Source: CAVSRC01 sp963798195
GTDB lineage: Bacteria; Pseudomonadota; Alphaproteobacteria; Rhizobiales; Kaistiaceae
Assembly (NCBI GenBank): GCA_963798195.1
Contig: CAWCSF010000004.1
Coordinates: 186,001 to 250,000 of the forward strand
Direction of reading: 5' to 3'
DNA length: 64,000 nt
The translations under genes were made by a program, and so were the position numbers. The notes beneath the pieces were generated by a model. It had not been told where the DNA came from, made no database searches, and saw only the letters and a program-made list of their open reading frames with translations. Within the stretch, counting starts at the first letter, position 1; each line of letters begins with the position of its first letter. Shown piece after piece: positions 25,346 through 32,606 of the stretch.

Positions 25346-26224
25346 ATGTTTGCCGATTGCGTTCTCGATATCCGCTCGGCCTTCGGGGAATCGCCGATCT
25401 GGCATGAGGTCGAGCAGGCGCTGTACTGGATCGATGGCGGCGCCCCCTCGGTCAACCGCTTCGATCCGTCGACCGGCGTCAACCGGGTCTGGCCCATGCC
25501 CGAACCGATCGGTACGCTCGCCTTTGCCGATGACGGCCGTCTCGTCGTCGCGTTGAAGTCCGGAGTCCAGCTCTTCGATCCGCAAACCGGCGCGCTCGAA
25601 TTTCTGGTCGATCCCGAGCCGTCACGTCCCGACAATCGCCTGAACGACGGCCGCTGCGACCGGCGCGGCCGCCTCTGGGTCGGCTCCATGCTCGATCCGA
25701 TCGATCCCGCCAGGGCGCCGGGCCAGCTTCACTCGGTCAGCGGCCGCACAAGCCGCACCTGGGCGGACGGCCTTGTCACCAGCAACGGCGTTGCCTTCAG
25801 TCCTGACGACCGCATCATGTACCACTCCGATTCCTTCGTCGGCTGCCGCACGATCTGGGCCTACGATTTCGACATCGACGACGGTGTTATCTTCAACAAG
25901 CGCATCTTCGTCGACACGAACGGTTTGGGCGGTCGGCCGGATGGCGCCACGGTGGATACCGACGGCTGTTACTGGAGCGCCTCCAACGATGGCTGGTCGG
26001 TCATCCGCTACACGCCGCAAGGCAAGGTCGACCGCACCGTGCAGGTGCCCGTCCGCTGGCCGTCGATGCCGTGCTTTGGTGGCCGCGACCTGAAGACCTT
26101 GTTCATCACCTCGCTGAGTCGTCCGGGGGCAGACATTCGTGACCAGCCGATGGCGGGGTCGATTTTCGCCGTGGACCTCGCGATCGCCGGCCTCCCCGAA
26201 GCGCGCTTCCGCACCGCTGGCTGA
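25346..26224 (+). CDS. SMP-30/gluconolactonase family lactonase
   Basis: A 292-residue six-bladed beta-propeller of the SMP-30/gluconolactonase/LRE family, which hydrolyses sugar lactones with one divalent metal. The metal ligands are suggested by FGESPIWHE (Glu15), the TSNGVAFSPDD motif (Asn near 147) and GATVDTDGCYW (Asp near 200). NRLNDGRCDRRGRLWVGSM is the second conserved Asn-Asp region. It is the last gene of the five-gene cassette and would open the lactone made by the dehydrogenase-like enzyme. No signal peptide is seen. Confidence 0.83.
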   Translation: MFADCVLDIRSAFGESPIWHEVEQALYWIDGGAPSVNRFDPSTGVNRVWPMPEPIGTLAFADDGRLVVALKSGVQLFDPQTGALEFLVDPEPSRPDNRLNDGRCDRRGRLWVGSMLDPIDPARAPGQLHSVSGRTSRTWADGLVTSNGVAFSPDDRIMYHSDSFVGCRTIWAYDFDIDDGVIFNKRIFVDTNGLGGRPDGATVDTDGCYWSASNDGWSVIRYTPQGKVDRTVQVPVRWPSMPCFGGRDLKTLFITSLSRPGADIRDQPMAGSIFAVDLAIAGLPEARFRTAG

Positions 26225-26290
26225 GCCGTAGCAGCGCGGCCCATTGCGCGCGGGACGCGCCTCCCTCATTCTCCCGACCGGGAACGCCCG

Positions 26291-27145
26291 ATGACCGACC
26301 TTGATCCGCGCCTGAACGCTTTTCGCCCTGACCTCGCCGACGCTCGCCTGAAGGGCAAGGTTGAGTCGGCCCGGTTTGTCGACGGCACGCCGCGACGCGT
26401 CGTTGCCGCAGCGGCCCCGATGAAGCGCAAGCCGGCTCCCGATGCGACCGTGGAAAGCGAAATGCTCCGCGGCGAAGCCTTCACTGTGTTCGACGAGACC
26501 GGCGAGGGCTGGTCGTGGGGCCAGCTGGAGACCGACGCCTATGTCGGCTACGTGCCGACCGACGCGCTTGGACCCCTGACGCCCGAGCCGACGCACCGCG
26601 TCGCCGCGCTGCGCACGTTCGTCTATCCCGGTCCTGATCTGAAGCTGCCGCCGCTAATGTGTCTGTCGCTGGGAGCCCGCGTGGCGCTCGCTGGCGAAGC
26701 CGAGACTCGCGGCGTACGCTATCGCATTCTGGCTGGCGGCGAGGGCACCGTCGTCGAAGCCCACGTCGTCCCACTGGACGCCCCGACCGACAACGATTTC
26801 GTCGCGCTCGCGGAGCGCTTCCTGAACACGCCCTATCTCTGGGGCGGGCGCACCAGCCTCGGCCTCGATTGCTCCGGTCTGGTGCAACTGTCCCTCATGG
26901 CGGCCGGCCACGCGGTGCCCCGCGATGCCGATCTTCAGGAGAAGGCGATCGGTCAGGCAGTGGAGGGCGGTACGGCCGACCTCCAGCGCGGCGACATCGT
27001 TTACTGGCCGGATCACGTCGCCATCATGATCGATGGCGAATACATGGTCCATGCCAGCGGTCGCGACATGGCCGTGGTGATCGAGCCGCTGCACGACGCA
27101 ACCGAGCGCATAGGGGCGGTGCGGACCGTCCGCCGGCTGGCCTGA
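26291..27145 (+). CDS. SH3/NlpC-P60 (C40) family cysteine peptidase
   Basis: A 284-residue protein with two SH3-like segments in the N-terminal half (residues about 50-160, for example GEGWSWGQLETDAYVGYVP) and a C-terminal NlpC/P60 domain. The catalytic Cys194 lies in LDCSGLVQLS, the His242 in PDHVAIMIDG, and a polar residue follows in MVHASG. NlpC/P60 enzymes cut peptidoglycan stem peptides. There is no obvious signal peptide, so it may recycle muropeptides in the cytosol, fitting its usual partner, the leucyl aminopeptidase at 20.2 kb. Confidence 0.86.
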   Translation: MTDLDPRLNAFRPDLADARLKGKVESARFVDGTPRRVVAAAAPMKRKPAPDATVESEMLRGEAFTVFDETGEGWSWGQLETDAYVGYVPTDALGPLTPEPTHRVAALRTFVYPGPDLKLPPLMCLSLGARVALAGEAETRGVRYRILAGGEGTVVEAHVVPLDAPTDNDFVALAERFLNTPYLWGGRTSLGLDCSGLVQLSLMAAGHAVPRDADLQEKAIGQAVEGGTADLQRGDIVYWPDHVAIMIDGEYMVHASGRDMAVVIEPLHDATERIGAVRTVRRLA

Positions 27146-27165
27146 TTGCAAACGGGAAGGGCCGA

Positions 27166-27189
27166 GAGACGGCGCTGACGCGCCGTCTC
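27166..27189. terminator. strong hairpin between convergent genes, bidirectional terminator
   Basis: GAGACGGCGC (27166-27175) and GCGCCGTCTC (27180-27189) form a perfect ten-pair stem with a TGAC tetraloop. It lies between the stop of the NlpC/P60 gene (27145) and the end of the minus-strand small membrane protein gene (27204). No long U-run flanks it on either side. Confidence 0.55.
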
Positions 27190-27203
27190 GATTCGAGCGT
27201 CGG

Positions 27204-27284
27204 TTAGCTGAAGACGCCGAAAAGGTACAAAAGAATGATGATGGGGATCGGTATGCCGAGTAACCAGAGCAGGATGCCGCGCAT
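27204..27284 (-). CDS. 26-residue single-pass membrane protein
   Basis: The minus strand encodes MRGILLWLLGIPIPIIILLY and six more residues (LFGVFS) before TAA. ATG 27284 has a strong AAGGAGA site seven bases upstream. Nearly the whole chain is one hydrophobic helix with two prolines (GIPIPII). I recall very similar short proteins (LLWLLGIPIPIIIL) scattered in rhizobial genomes, always annotated hypothetical. It is too short for ordinary gene calling. It could be a small membrane regulator or a stress-induced microprotein; no function is claimed. Confidence 0.7.
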   Translation of the reverse strand: MRGILLWLLGIPIPIIILLYLFGVFS

Positions 27285-27319
27285 TGTCGTCTCCTTGGGA
27301 CGGTTTCAAGTGCGCCATT

Positions 27320-27343
27320 AACCCGGCAGACAGCCTCCGGGTT
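27320..27343 (-). terminator. possible terminator of the yej-hydroxyacid dehydrogenase unit
   Basis: AACCCGG (27320-27326) and CCGGGTT (27337-27343) can pair as a seven-base stem with a ten-base loop, eight bases beyond the dehydrogenase stop on the minus strand. A U-tract is lacking. Confidence 0.3.
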
Positions 27344-27350
27344 CCATCCT

Positions 27351-28301
27351 TCAGTATCCGCTGCTGCGATCCACAAGATTTTGCAGTGGCTCGCCGGCCT
27401 CGAAAGCCTCGATTTGCCGAAGGATCGCGGGCGCCAGTGCCGCCGGTGAACTCCACGCCGCGCAGTGCGGCGTGATCACCAGATTGTCGGTGGCCCAAAG
27501 CGGACTCGCCGCGGGAAGGGGCTCCACCTCGAACACGTCCAGGCTGACGCCGCCGAGAATCTTGGCGTCGAGCGCCGCTACGATATCGGTTTCCACCTGA
27601 AGACCGCCGCGCCCGGCATTGATCACCACAGGCCCGCCGCCCGGTCCGTCTTTCGCCAGCTTGCGGAACAGCGGCATGGCCAGAATGCCGCGCGTTTCAT
27701 CCGTCAACGGCAACAGGGAAACGAGAATGTCCGTCCGCGCCAGGAACGCATCGAGCCGCTCGTGTCCCGCAAACATTTCGACTCCGTCCATGGGTGTTCC
27801 GCGCCGGCTCCAGCCGGCGATCTGGAAACCGATCGGGTTTAACGCCACCGCCGCGGCGCGGCCGAGTACGCCCATGCCCATGATGCCAACGCGCACCTCA
27901 TGCGCCGCCGGCTGCGGCAATTCCTTCCACGTCCGCTCGCGCTGGAGGCGATCGTATGCGCGCTGCTGCCGGTGATGCAGCAGCACCTGCAGCACCACCC
28001 ACTCGGTGATCCTTTCGGTCAGGTCGCTGTTGACGACGCGCACGATCGGCACATCAGGGAGATCAGGCTGGAAGATGAGGTGATCGACGCCGGCTCCGAG
28101 CGAGAAGATCACCTTGAGGTTCGGCAGCGCTGCCAGCACGCCGGGCGGTGGCTTCCAGCCCAACGCATAGCCGACCGCTTCCGGCTCCGGCACGTCCGGC
28201 CACACGAACACCGGCCGTTCCGGATCGACTGCGCGGATCGGTGCAGCCCATGGCAGGGGATCCCATTCGGTGTTGGCGACCAGGATCGCATTCGCCTTCA
28301 T
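27351..28301 (-). CDS. D-isomer-specific 2-hydroxyacid dehydrogenase, GhrA-like glyoxylate/hydroxypyruvate reductase
   Basis: A 316-residue NAD(P)-dependent dehydrogenase. The dinucleotide motif is VGIMGMGVLGRAAA, followed by GWSRRGTP (an Arg after the second strand suggests NADPH), the catalytic Arg in NAGRGGLQVETD and the catalytic His in TPHCAAWSSP. Overall layout (VFSLGAGVDHL, NSDLTERITEWVVL) fits the GhrA subgroup that reduces glyoxylate and hydroxypyruvate. It lies 25 bases after the yejF stop on the same strand and may be the last gene of that operon. Confidence 0.87.
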   Translation of the reverse strand: MKANAILVANTEWDPLPWAAPIRAVDPERPVFVWPDVPEPEAVGYALGWKPPPGVLAALPNLKVIFSLGAGVDHLIFQPDLPDVPIVRVVNSDLTERITEWVVLQVLLHHRQQRAYDRLQRERTWKELPQPAAHEVRVGIMGMGVLGRAAAVALNPIGFQIAGWSRRGTPMDGVEMFAGHERLDAFLARTDILVSLLPLTDETRGILAMPLFRKLAKDGPGGGPVVINAGRGGLQVETDIVAALDAKILGGVSLDVFEVEPLPAASPLWATDNLVITPHCAAWSSPAALAPAILRQIEAFEAGEPLQNLVDRSSGY

Positions 28302-28326
28302 CGTGGGCTTCTCGATTTTCGCTAAG

Positions 28327-29961
28327 CTACTGAGCTACAACGCCTTCCGGCGCCGTGGCGATGTCGAAGGCGGCGGCCATCAGCGCCCGGGTGTAGGCAG
28401 TCTGCGGCTGGTCGAAAACCTTCGCCGCCGCGCCTTGCTCGACCACCTTGCCGGCGCGCATCACCATGATGTCGTTGGCAAGTGCGCGCACGACCTTCAG
28501 GTCGTGACTGATGAACAGGTAGGCGAGGTCGTGCCGTCGCTGCAGGTCGCGGAGCAGATCGACCACCTGCGCCTGCACGCTCATGTCGAGCGCCGACGTC
28601 GGCTCGTCGAGCATTACGAATTTCGGCTCCAGCACCATCGCGCGCGCCACGGCGATGCGCTGCCGCTGCCCGCCGGAGAATTCGTGCGGATAGCGGTTGC
28701 GGGTCGCCGCGTCGAGGCCGACTTCCTCGAGTGCTTCCGCCACCCGCCGCTCGCGGTCCGCGGCCGAAAGGTTCGGCGCATGCACCTTCAGGCCCTCGCC
28801 GACTATGTCGCTGATCGACATGCGCGGGCTGAGCGAGCCGTAGGGGTCCTGGAAGACGATCTGCATCGAGCGCCGCAGCGGGCGCATCTCCTTGAAGCTC
28901 AGGCCGTCGATGCCCTTGCCGAGAAACGCGATCGGACCTTCCGACGAGATCAGGCGCATCAGCGCCAGGCCAAGCGTCGTCTTGCCTGATCCGGATTCGC
29001 CGACGACGCCGAGCGTCTGGCCCCGCCGCACGGTGACGTTGACGCCATCGACCGCCTTGACGTAGCCGACCGTGCGCCGAAGGAAGCCGCGGCGGATCGG
29101 AAACCACACCTTGAGCCCGTCCGCTTCCATCACCACGGGCTGAGCGGTGTCGGAATGCGGCGGGTCGCCCTTCGGCTCGGCCGCCAGCAGGTGCCGCGTA
29201 TAGGCGTGCTGCGGGTTCGCGAAGATTTCCTCGGTTGGCCCCTGCTCGACGATGTGCCCGCCGGTCATCACGGAGACGCGGTTGGCGAAGCGCCGCACGA
29301 TGCCGAGATCGTGTGTGATGAACAGCATCGCCATCCCGGTCTGCTTCTGCAGGTCGGCGAGCAGTTTCAGGATCTGCGCCTGCACCGTCACGTCGAGCGC
29401 CGTCGTCGGCTCGTCGGCGATGAAGAGGTCCGGCTCGTTGGCGAGCGCCATGGCGATCATCACGCGCTGGCGTTGTCCGCCGGAAAGCTGGTGCGGATAG
29501 GCGCCAAGCCGGCTCTCCGCGTCACGGATGCCGACCTGGTTGAACAACTCCAGCACGCGCGTACGCGCCGCCGTCTCGTGCAGCCCGCGATGCACCTTGA
29601 GGATTTCGCCGACCTGCCGCTCGATGGTGTGCAGCGGGTTGAGGGAGGTCATCGGCTCCTGAAAGACGATGCCGATGTCGTTGCCGCGCACCGCGCGCAG
29701 CTCTTTGTCGGTCGCCTTCAGCAGGTCCTTGCCCTTGAACAGGATTTCGCCGGCCGGATGCACCGCCGATGCGGGCAGCAGCTTCATCACCGAGAGTGCC
29801 GTCACCGACTTGCCGGAGCCGGATTTGCCGACCAGCGCCACGGTCTCGCCCCGCATGATGTCGAAGCTGGCACCCTCGACCGCCATCGTCTCCACGCCGC
29901 CCTGCCGGAAGGCGACGCCGAGGTTGCGGACCGAAAGGAGAGGAGCCTCGCTCGCGCTCAA
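28327..29961 (-). CDS. yejF: peptide ABC transporter, fused double ATPase (YejF type)
   Basis: A protein of about 544 residues with two complete ABC ATPase halves, equivalent to fused DppD and DppF. The first has Walker [17 protein letters not shown] and [12 protein letters not shown]; the second has [16 protein letters not shown] and [11 protein letters not shown]. It energises peptide import through YejB and YejE. The likely start is TTG 29961, which overlaps the previous stop as TTGA and has GGGGA upstream; an in-frame ATG at 29985 is the alternative. The preceding gene is a small secreted protein rather than yejE directly. Confidence 0.92.
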   Translation of the reverse strand: MSASEAPLLSVRNLGVAFRQGGVETMAVEGASFDIMRGETVALVGKSGSGKSVTALSVMKLLPASAVHPAGEILFKGKDLLKATDKELRAVRGNDIGIVFQEPMTSLNPLHTIERQVGEILKVHRGLHETAARTRVLELFNQVGIRDAESRLGAYPHQLSGGQRQRVMIAMALANEPDLFIADEPTTALDVTVQAQILKLLADLQKQTGMAMLFITHDLGIVRRFANRVSVMTGGHIVEQGPTEEIFANPQHAYTRHLLAAEPKGDPPHSDTAQPVVMEADGLKVWFPIRRGFLRRTVGYVKAVDGVNVTVRRGQTLGVVGESGSGKTTLGLALMRLISSEGPIAFLGKGIDGLSFKEMRPLRRSMQIVFQDPYGSLSPRMSISDIVGEGLKVHAPNLSAADRERRVAEALEEVGLDAATRNRYPHEFSGGQRQRIAVARAMVLEPKFVMLDEPTSALDMSVQAQVVDLLRDLQRRHDLAYLFISHDLKVVRALANDIMVMRAGKVVEQGAAAKVFDQPQTAYTRALMAAAFDIATAPEGVVAQ

Positions 29962-30284
29962 AGCCCCGTCCCCGAGTGTTCGCATTTGCCGCCGGTCTGG
30001 ACCATGCGCGCGTCGAAATAGTCGAAGCAGCGCGCGAAATCGCCGATCTGCGACACCCACATGGTGACCACCGCCTGCCGCCCGTCAGGCCACGACATGG
30101 TCGACATCGAAAGGAACTTCCAACCGTCGCGGGCAAGCGAGGCGGACGAGGCCTGCTCGTCGAAGCCCCAGATGCCGTAGCCTTCGTTGGTGGAGCCGGC
30201 GCTCTCGCGGTCGTCGGCGGCCAGGACCGGCCCGCAAAGCGTGGTCGCGAGGCTCGCAGCAAGCAGGGCGCGCAATCTCATCAT
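29958..30284 (-). CDS. small secreted protein inside the yej operon, 108 aa
   Basis: The product has a clear signal peptide (MMRLRALLAASLATTLCGPV, cleavage near LAAD) and a mature part of about 85 residues with STNEGYGIWGFDEQASS, VTMWVSQIGDFARCFDY and two cysteines (ARCFDY and GGKCEH) that could form a disulfide. ATG 30284 overlaps the yejE stop (ATGATG; the second ATG 30281 is also possible), with GGAAGA upstream, and its own stop overlaps the yejF start. It is therefore tightly coupled to the transporter. I do not recognise the family; it could be a periplasmic accessory factor. Confidence 0.72.
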   Translation of the reverse strand: MMRLRALLAASLATTLCGPVLAADDRESAGSTNEGYGIWGFDEQASSASLARDGWKFLSMSTMSWPDGRQAVVTMWVSQIGDFARCFDYFDARMVQTGGKCEHSGTGL

Positions 30285-31471
30285 GCGAAGGTCTTCCTTG
30301 GGTCGAAGGCATCGCGCACTGCCTCGCCGACGAAGATCAGGAGGGAGAGCATCAGCGAGATAACGATGAAGCCGGTGAGGCCAAGCCATGGTGCATGGAT
30401 ATTGTCCTTGCCTTGCGCCAGCAGTTCGCCGAGCGACGGCGACCCGGGCGGCAGGCCGAAGCCGAGGAAGTCGAGCGAGGTCAGCGTGGTGATCGAGCCG
30501 TTGAGGATGAAGGGCAGGAAGGTCAGCGTCGCGACCATGGCGTTGGGCAGCAGGTGGCGGAACATGATGGTCAGGTTGCCGACGCCGAGCGCCCGCGCCG
30601 CGTTGACGTACTCGAAGTTGCGCCCACGCAGGAATTCCGCGCGCACCACGCCGACCAGCGCCACCCAGGAGAATAGCAGCAAGATGCCGAGCAGCACCCA
30701 GAAGCTCGGAGCGATCACGGAAGAGATGATCAGCAGCAGATAGAGAGCCGGAATCGAGGTCCAGATCTCGATGAAGCGCTGGAAGCCGAGATCGACCCAG
30801 CCGCCGAAATAGCCTTGTACGGCGCCGGCCAGCACACCGATGAACGAGGAGATGATGGCGAGCGTCAGCCCGAATTCGACAGAGATGCGGAAGCCGTAGA
30901 CCAGCCGCGCCACCACGTCGCGCGCCTGGTCGTCGGTGCCCAGCCAGTTCCAGTTGCCGAGCGTGCAATTCGCGTCGTTGATGCCGTCCGGATAGTGCGC
31001 GCAGCGCTCTTCCAGCGTCATCATCCACCACGGTGGCGCCGGCGCCGGCACCGCGATCTCGTTGTTGACCGTGCGGTAGGAGTAGCGGATCGGTGGCCAG
31101 AGCATCCAGCCGTCGGCGAGAATCTCGTTCTGCACGAAAGGATCGCGATAGTCGGTCGTCGCCAGGAAGCCGCCGAATTTCGATTCCGGATAATTGGTCA
31201 GCACTGGAAACAGGATCTCGCCCTTGTACGAGACGACAATCGGCCTGTCGTTGACGAGGACGTTGGCGAGGAGCGACAGGCCGAAGAGCACGAGGAATAT
31301 CCACAGCGACCAGAACCCGCGCCGGTTCTTCTTGAAATTCTCCAGCCGGCGCCGGTTGATCGGCGAGAGCGTGAACCCGCGCCTCAGCGGCGGCGGCTGC
31401 TCCTCGCCGGGCAGCGGCTCGATGTTCTCGTAGCCGCCGCGTTCCAGTTTCTGCTCGAGTTTCTGGTCCAA
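30281..31471 (-). CDS. yejE: peptide ABC transporter permease YejE
   Basis: A 396-residue DppC-type permease. The long N-terminal cytoplasmic and periplasmic region with LSPINRRRLENFKKNRRGFW and the loop VLTNYPESKFGGFLATTDYRDP are YejE hallmarks. The EAA-type coupling loop reads VGVVRAEFLRGRNFEYVNAA and ALGVGN follows. About six transmembrane helices are visible. The only plausible start is TTG 31471, directly after the yejB stop TGA, so translation is probably re-initiated. Cytoplasmic coupling is to YejF. Confidence 0.92.
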   Translation of the reverse strand: MDQKLEQKLERGGYENIEPLPGEEQPPPLRRGFTLSPINRRRLENFKKNRRGFWSLWIFLVLFGLSLLANVLVNDRPIVVSYKGEILFPVLTNYPESKFGGFLATTDYRDPFVQNEILADGWMLWPPIRYSYRTVNNEIAVPAPAPPWWMMTLEERCAHYPDGINDANCTLGNWNWLGTDDQARDVVARLVYGFRISVEFGLTLAIISSFIGVLAGAVQGYFGGWVDLGFQRFIEIWTSIPALYLLLIISSVIAPSFWVLLGILLLFSWVALVGVVRAEFLRGRNFEYVNAARALGVGNLTIMFRHLLPNAMVATLTFLPFILNGSITTLTSLDFLGFGLPPGSPSLGELLAQGKDNIHAPWLGLTGFIVISLMLSLLIFVGEAVRDAFDPRKTFA

Positions 31472-32599
31472 TCAGACCTCGCGCGTCTCGAAATCGATGC
31501 GGGGATCGATCCAGGTGTAGGTCAGGTCGGAGATCAGGTTCACCGCCAGCCCCATCAGCGAGAAGATGTAGAGCGTGGCGAAGACCACCGGATAGTCGCG
31601 GTTGAGCACCGACTCGAAGCCGAGCAGGCCGAGTCCGTCGAGCGAGAATATCGTCTCGATCAGCAGCGCTCCGGCGAAGAACGCGCTGATGAAGGCGCCC
31701 GGGAAGCCGGCGATGACGATCAGCATCGCGTTCCGGAACACGTGGCCGTAGAGCACCTGCCGCTCGGAGAGGCCCTTCGCCCGCGCCGTCATGACGTACT
31801 GCTTGCGGATCTCGTCGAGGAAAGAGTTTTTGGTCAGCAGCGTCGTGGTGGCGAAGGCGGAAAGCGCCATTGCTGTCAGCGGCAGCGCCAGGTGCCAGAA
31901 ATAGTCGAGCAGCGCCGTAGGGTCGGTCACCCATTGCCAGAACGGCACATTGACGTAGCGGTCGGACCACAGGCCGCGCAACGGGAAGAAATCCCAGAAC
32001 GATCCGCCGGCGAACAGGATGATGAGCAGGATCGCGAACAGGAAGCCGGGAATGGCGTAGCCGACGATGATCACCGCGCTCGTCCAGATGTCGAAGCGCG
32101 AGCCGTCCTGTACCGCCTTGCGAATGCCGAGCGGGATCGAGATAGCGTACGAGAGCAGCGTCATCCACAGCCCGAGCGAGATCGACACCGGCATCTTCTC
32201 GCCGATCAGCTTGAGCACGCTGATGTCGCGGAAATAGCTGTTGCCGAAGTCGAAGCGCGCGTAGTTCCACAGCATCAGGCCGAAGCGTTCCAGCGGCGGC
32301 TTGTCGAAGCCGAACTGCTTCTCCAGCGACTTGATGAATTCCGGGTCGAGGCCCTGCGCGCCGCGATATTTCGACGTCGTCTCGTCGCCGCCCTGGCCCT
32401 GTCCGTTGCCGGTCCCGGCGAAGTCTCCGCCGCCGCCGGTAATACGCGAAGTCGCCGAAACGTCTGTGCCCTGAAGCTGCGCGATAATGCGTTCGATCGG
32501 CCCGCCGGGCGCGAACTGCACCACGGCAAAGCTGATCGCCATGATGCCGATCATCGTCGGGATGATCAGCAGGATGCGGCGGAGGATATAGGCGCCCAT
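31472..32599 (-). CDS. yejB: peptide ABC transporter permease YejB
   Basis: A 375-residue DppB-type permease beginning MGAYILRRILLIIPTMIGIM and FAPGGPIERI. A Gly-rich periplasmic insert (residues about 50-80) is typical of YejB. The permease core has KNSFLDEIRKQYVMTARAKG as coupling loop and GALLIETIFSLDGLGLLGFE near the C terminus. In enterobacteria YejABEF imports oligopeptides including microcin C. It lies seven bases after the second binding-protein gene. Confidence 0.93.
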   Translation of the reverse strand: MGAYILRRILLIIPTMIGIMAISFAVVQFAPGGPIERIIAQLQGTDVSATSRITGGGGDFAGTGNGQGQGGDETTSKYRGAQGLDPEFIKSLEKQFGFDKPPLERFGLMLWNYARFDFGNSYFRDISVLKLIGEKMPVSISLGLWMTLLSYAISIPLGIRKAVQDGSRFDIWTSAVIIVGYAIPGFLFAILLIILFAGGSFWDFFPLRGLWSDRYVNVPFWQWVTDPTALLDYFWHLALPLTAMALSAFATTTLLTKNSFLDEIRKQYVMTARAKGLSERQVLYGHVFRNAMLIVIAGFPGAFISAFFAGALLIETIFSLDGLGLLGFESVLNRDYPVVFATLYIFSLMGLAVNLISDLTYTWIDPRIDFETREV

Positions 32600-32606
32600 C
32601 TGTTTC

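Noticed and set aside
29958..32270. 770-codon minus-strand frame across yejB and yejE
   Set aside because: Only its last 108 codons are a real gene (the secreted protein); the rest is Arg-rich out-of-frame sequence over well-recognised permease genes.
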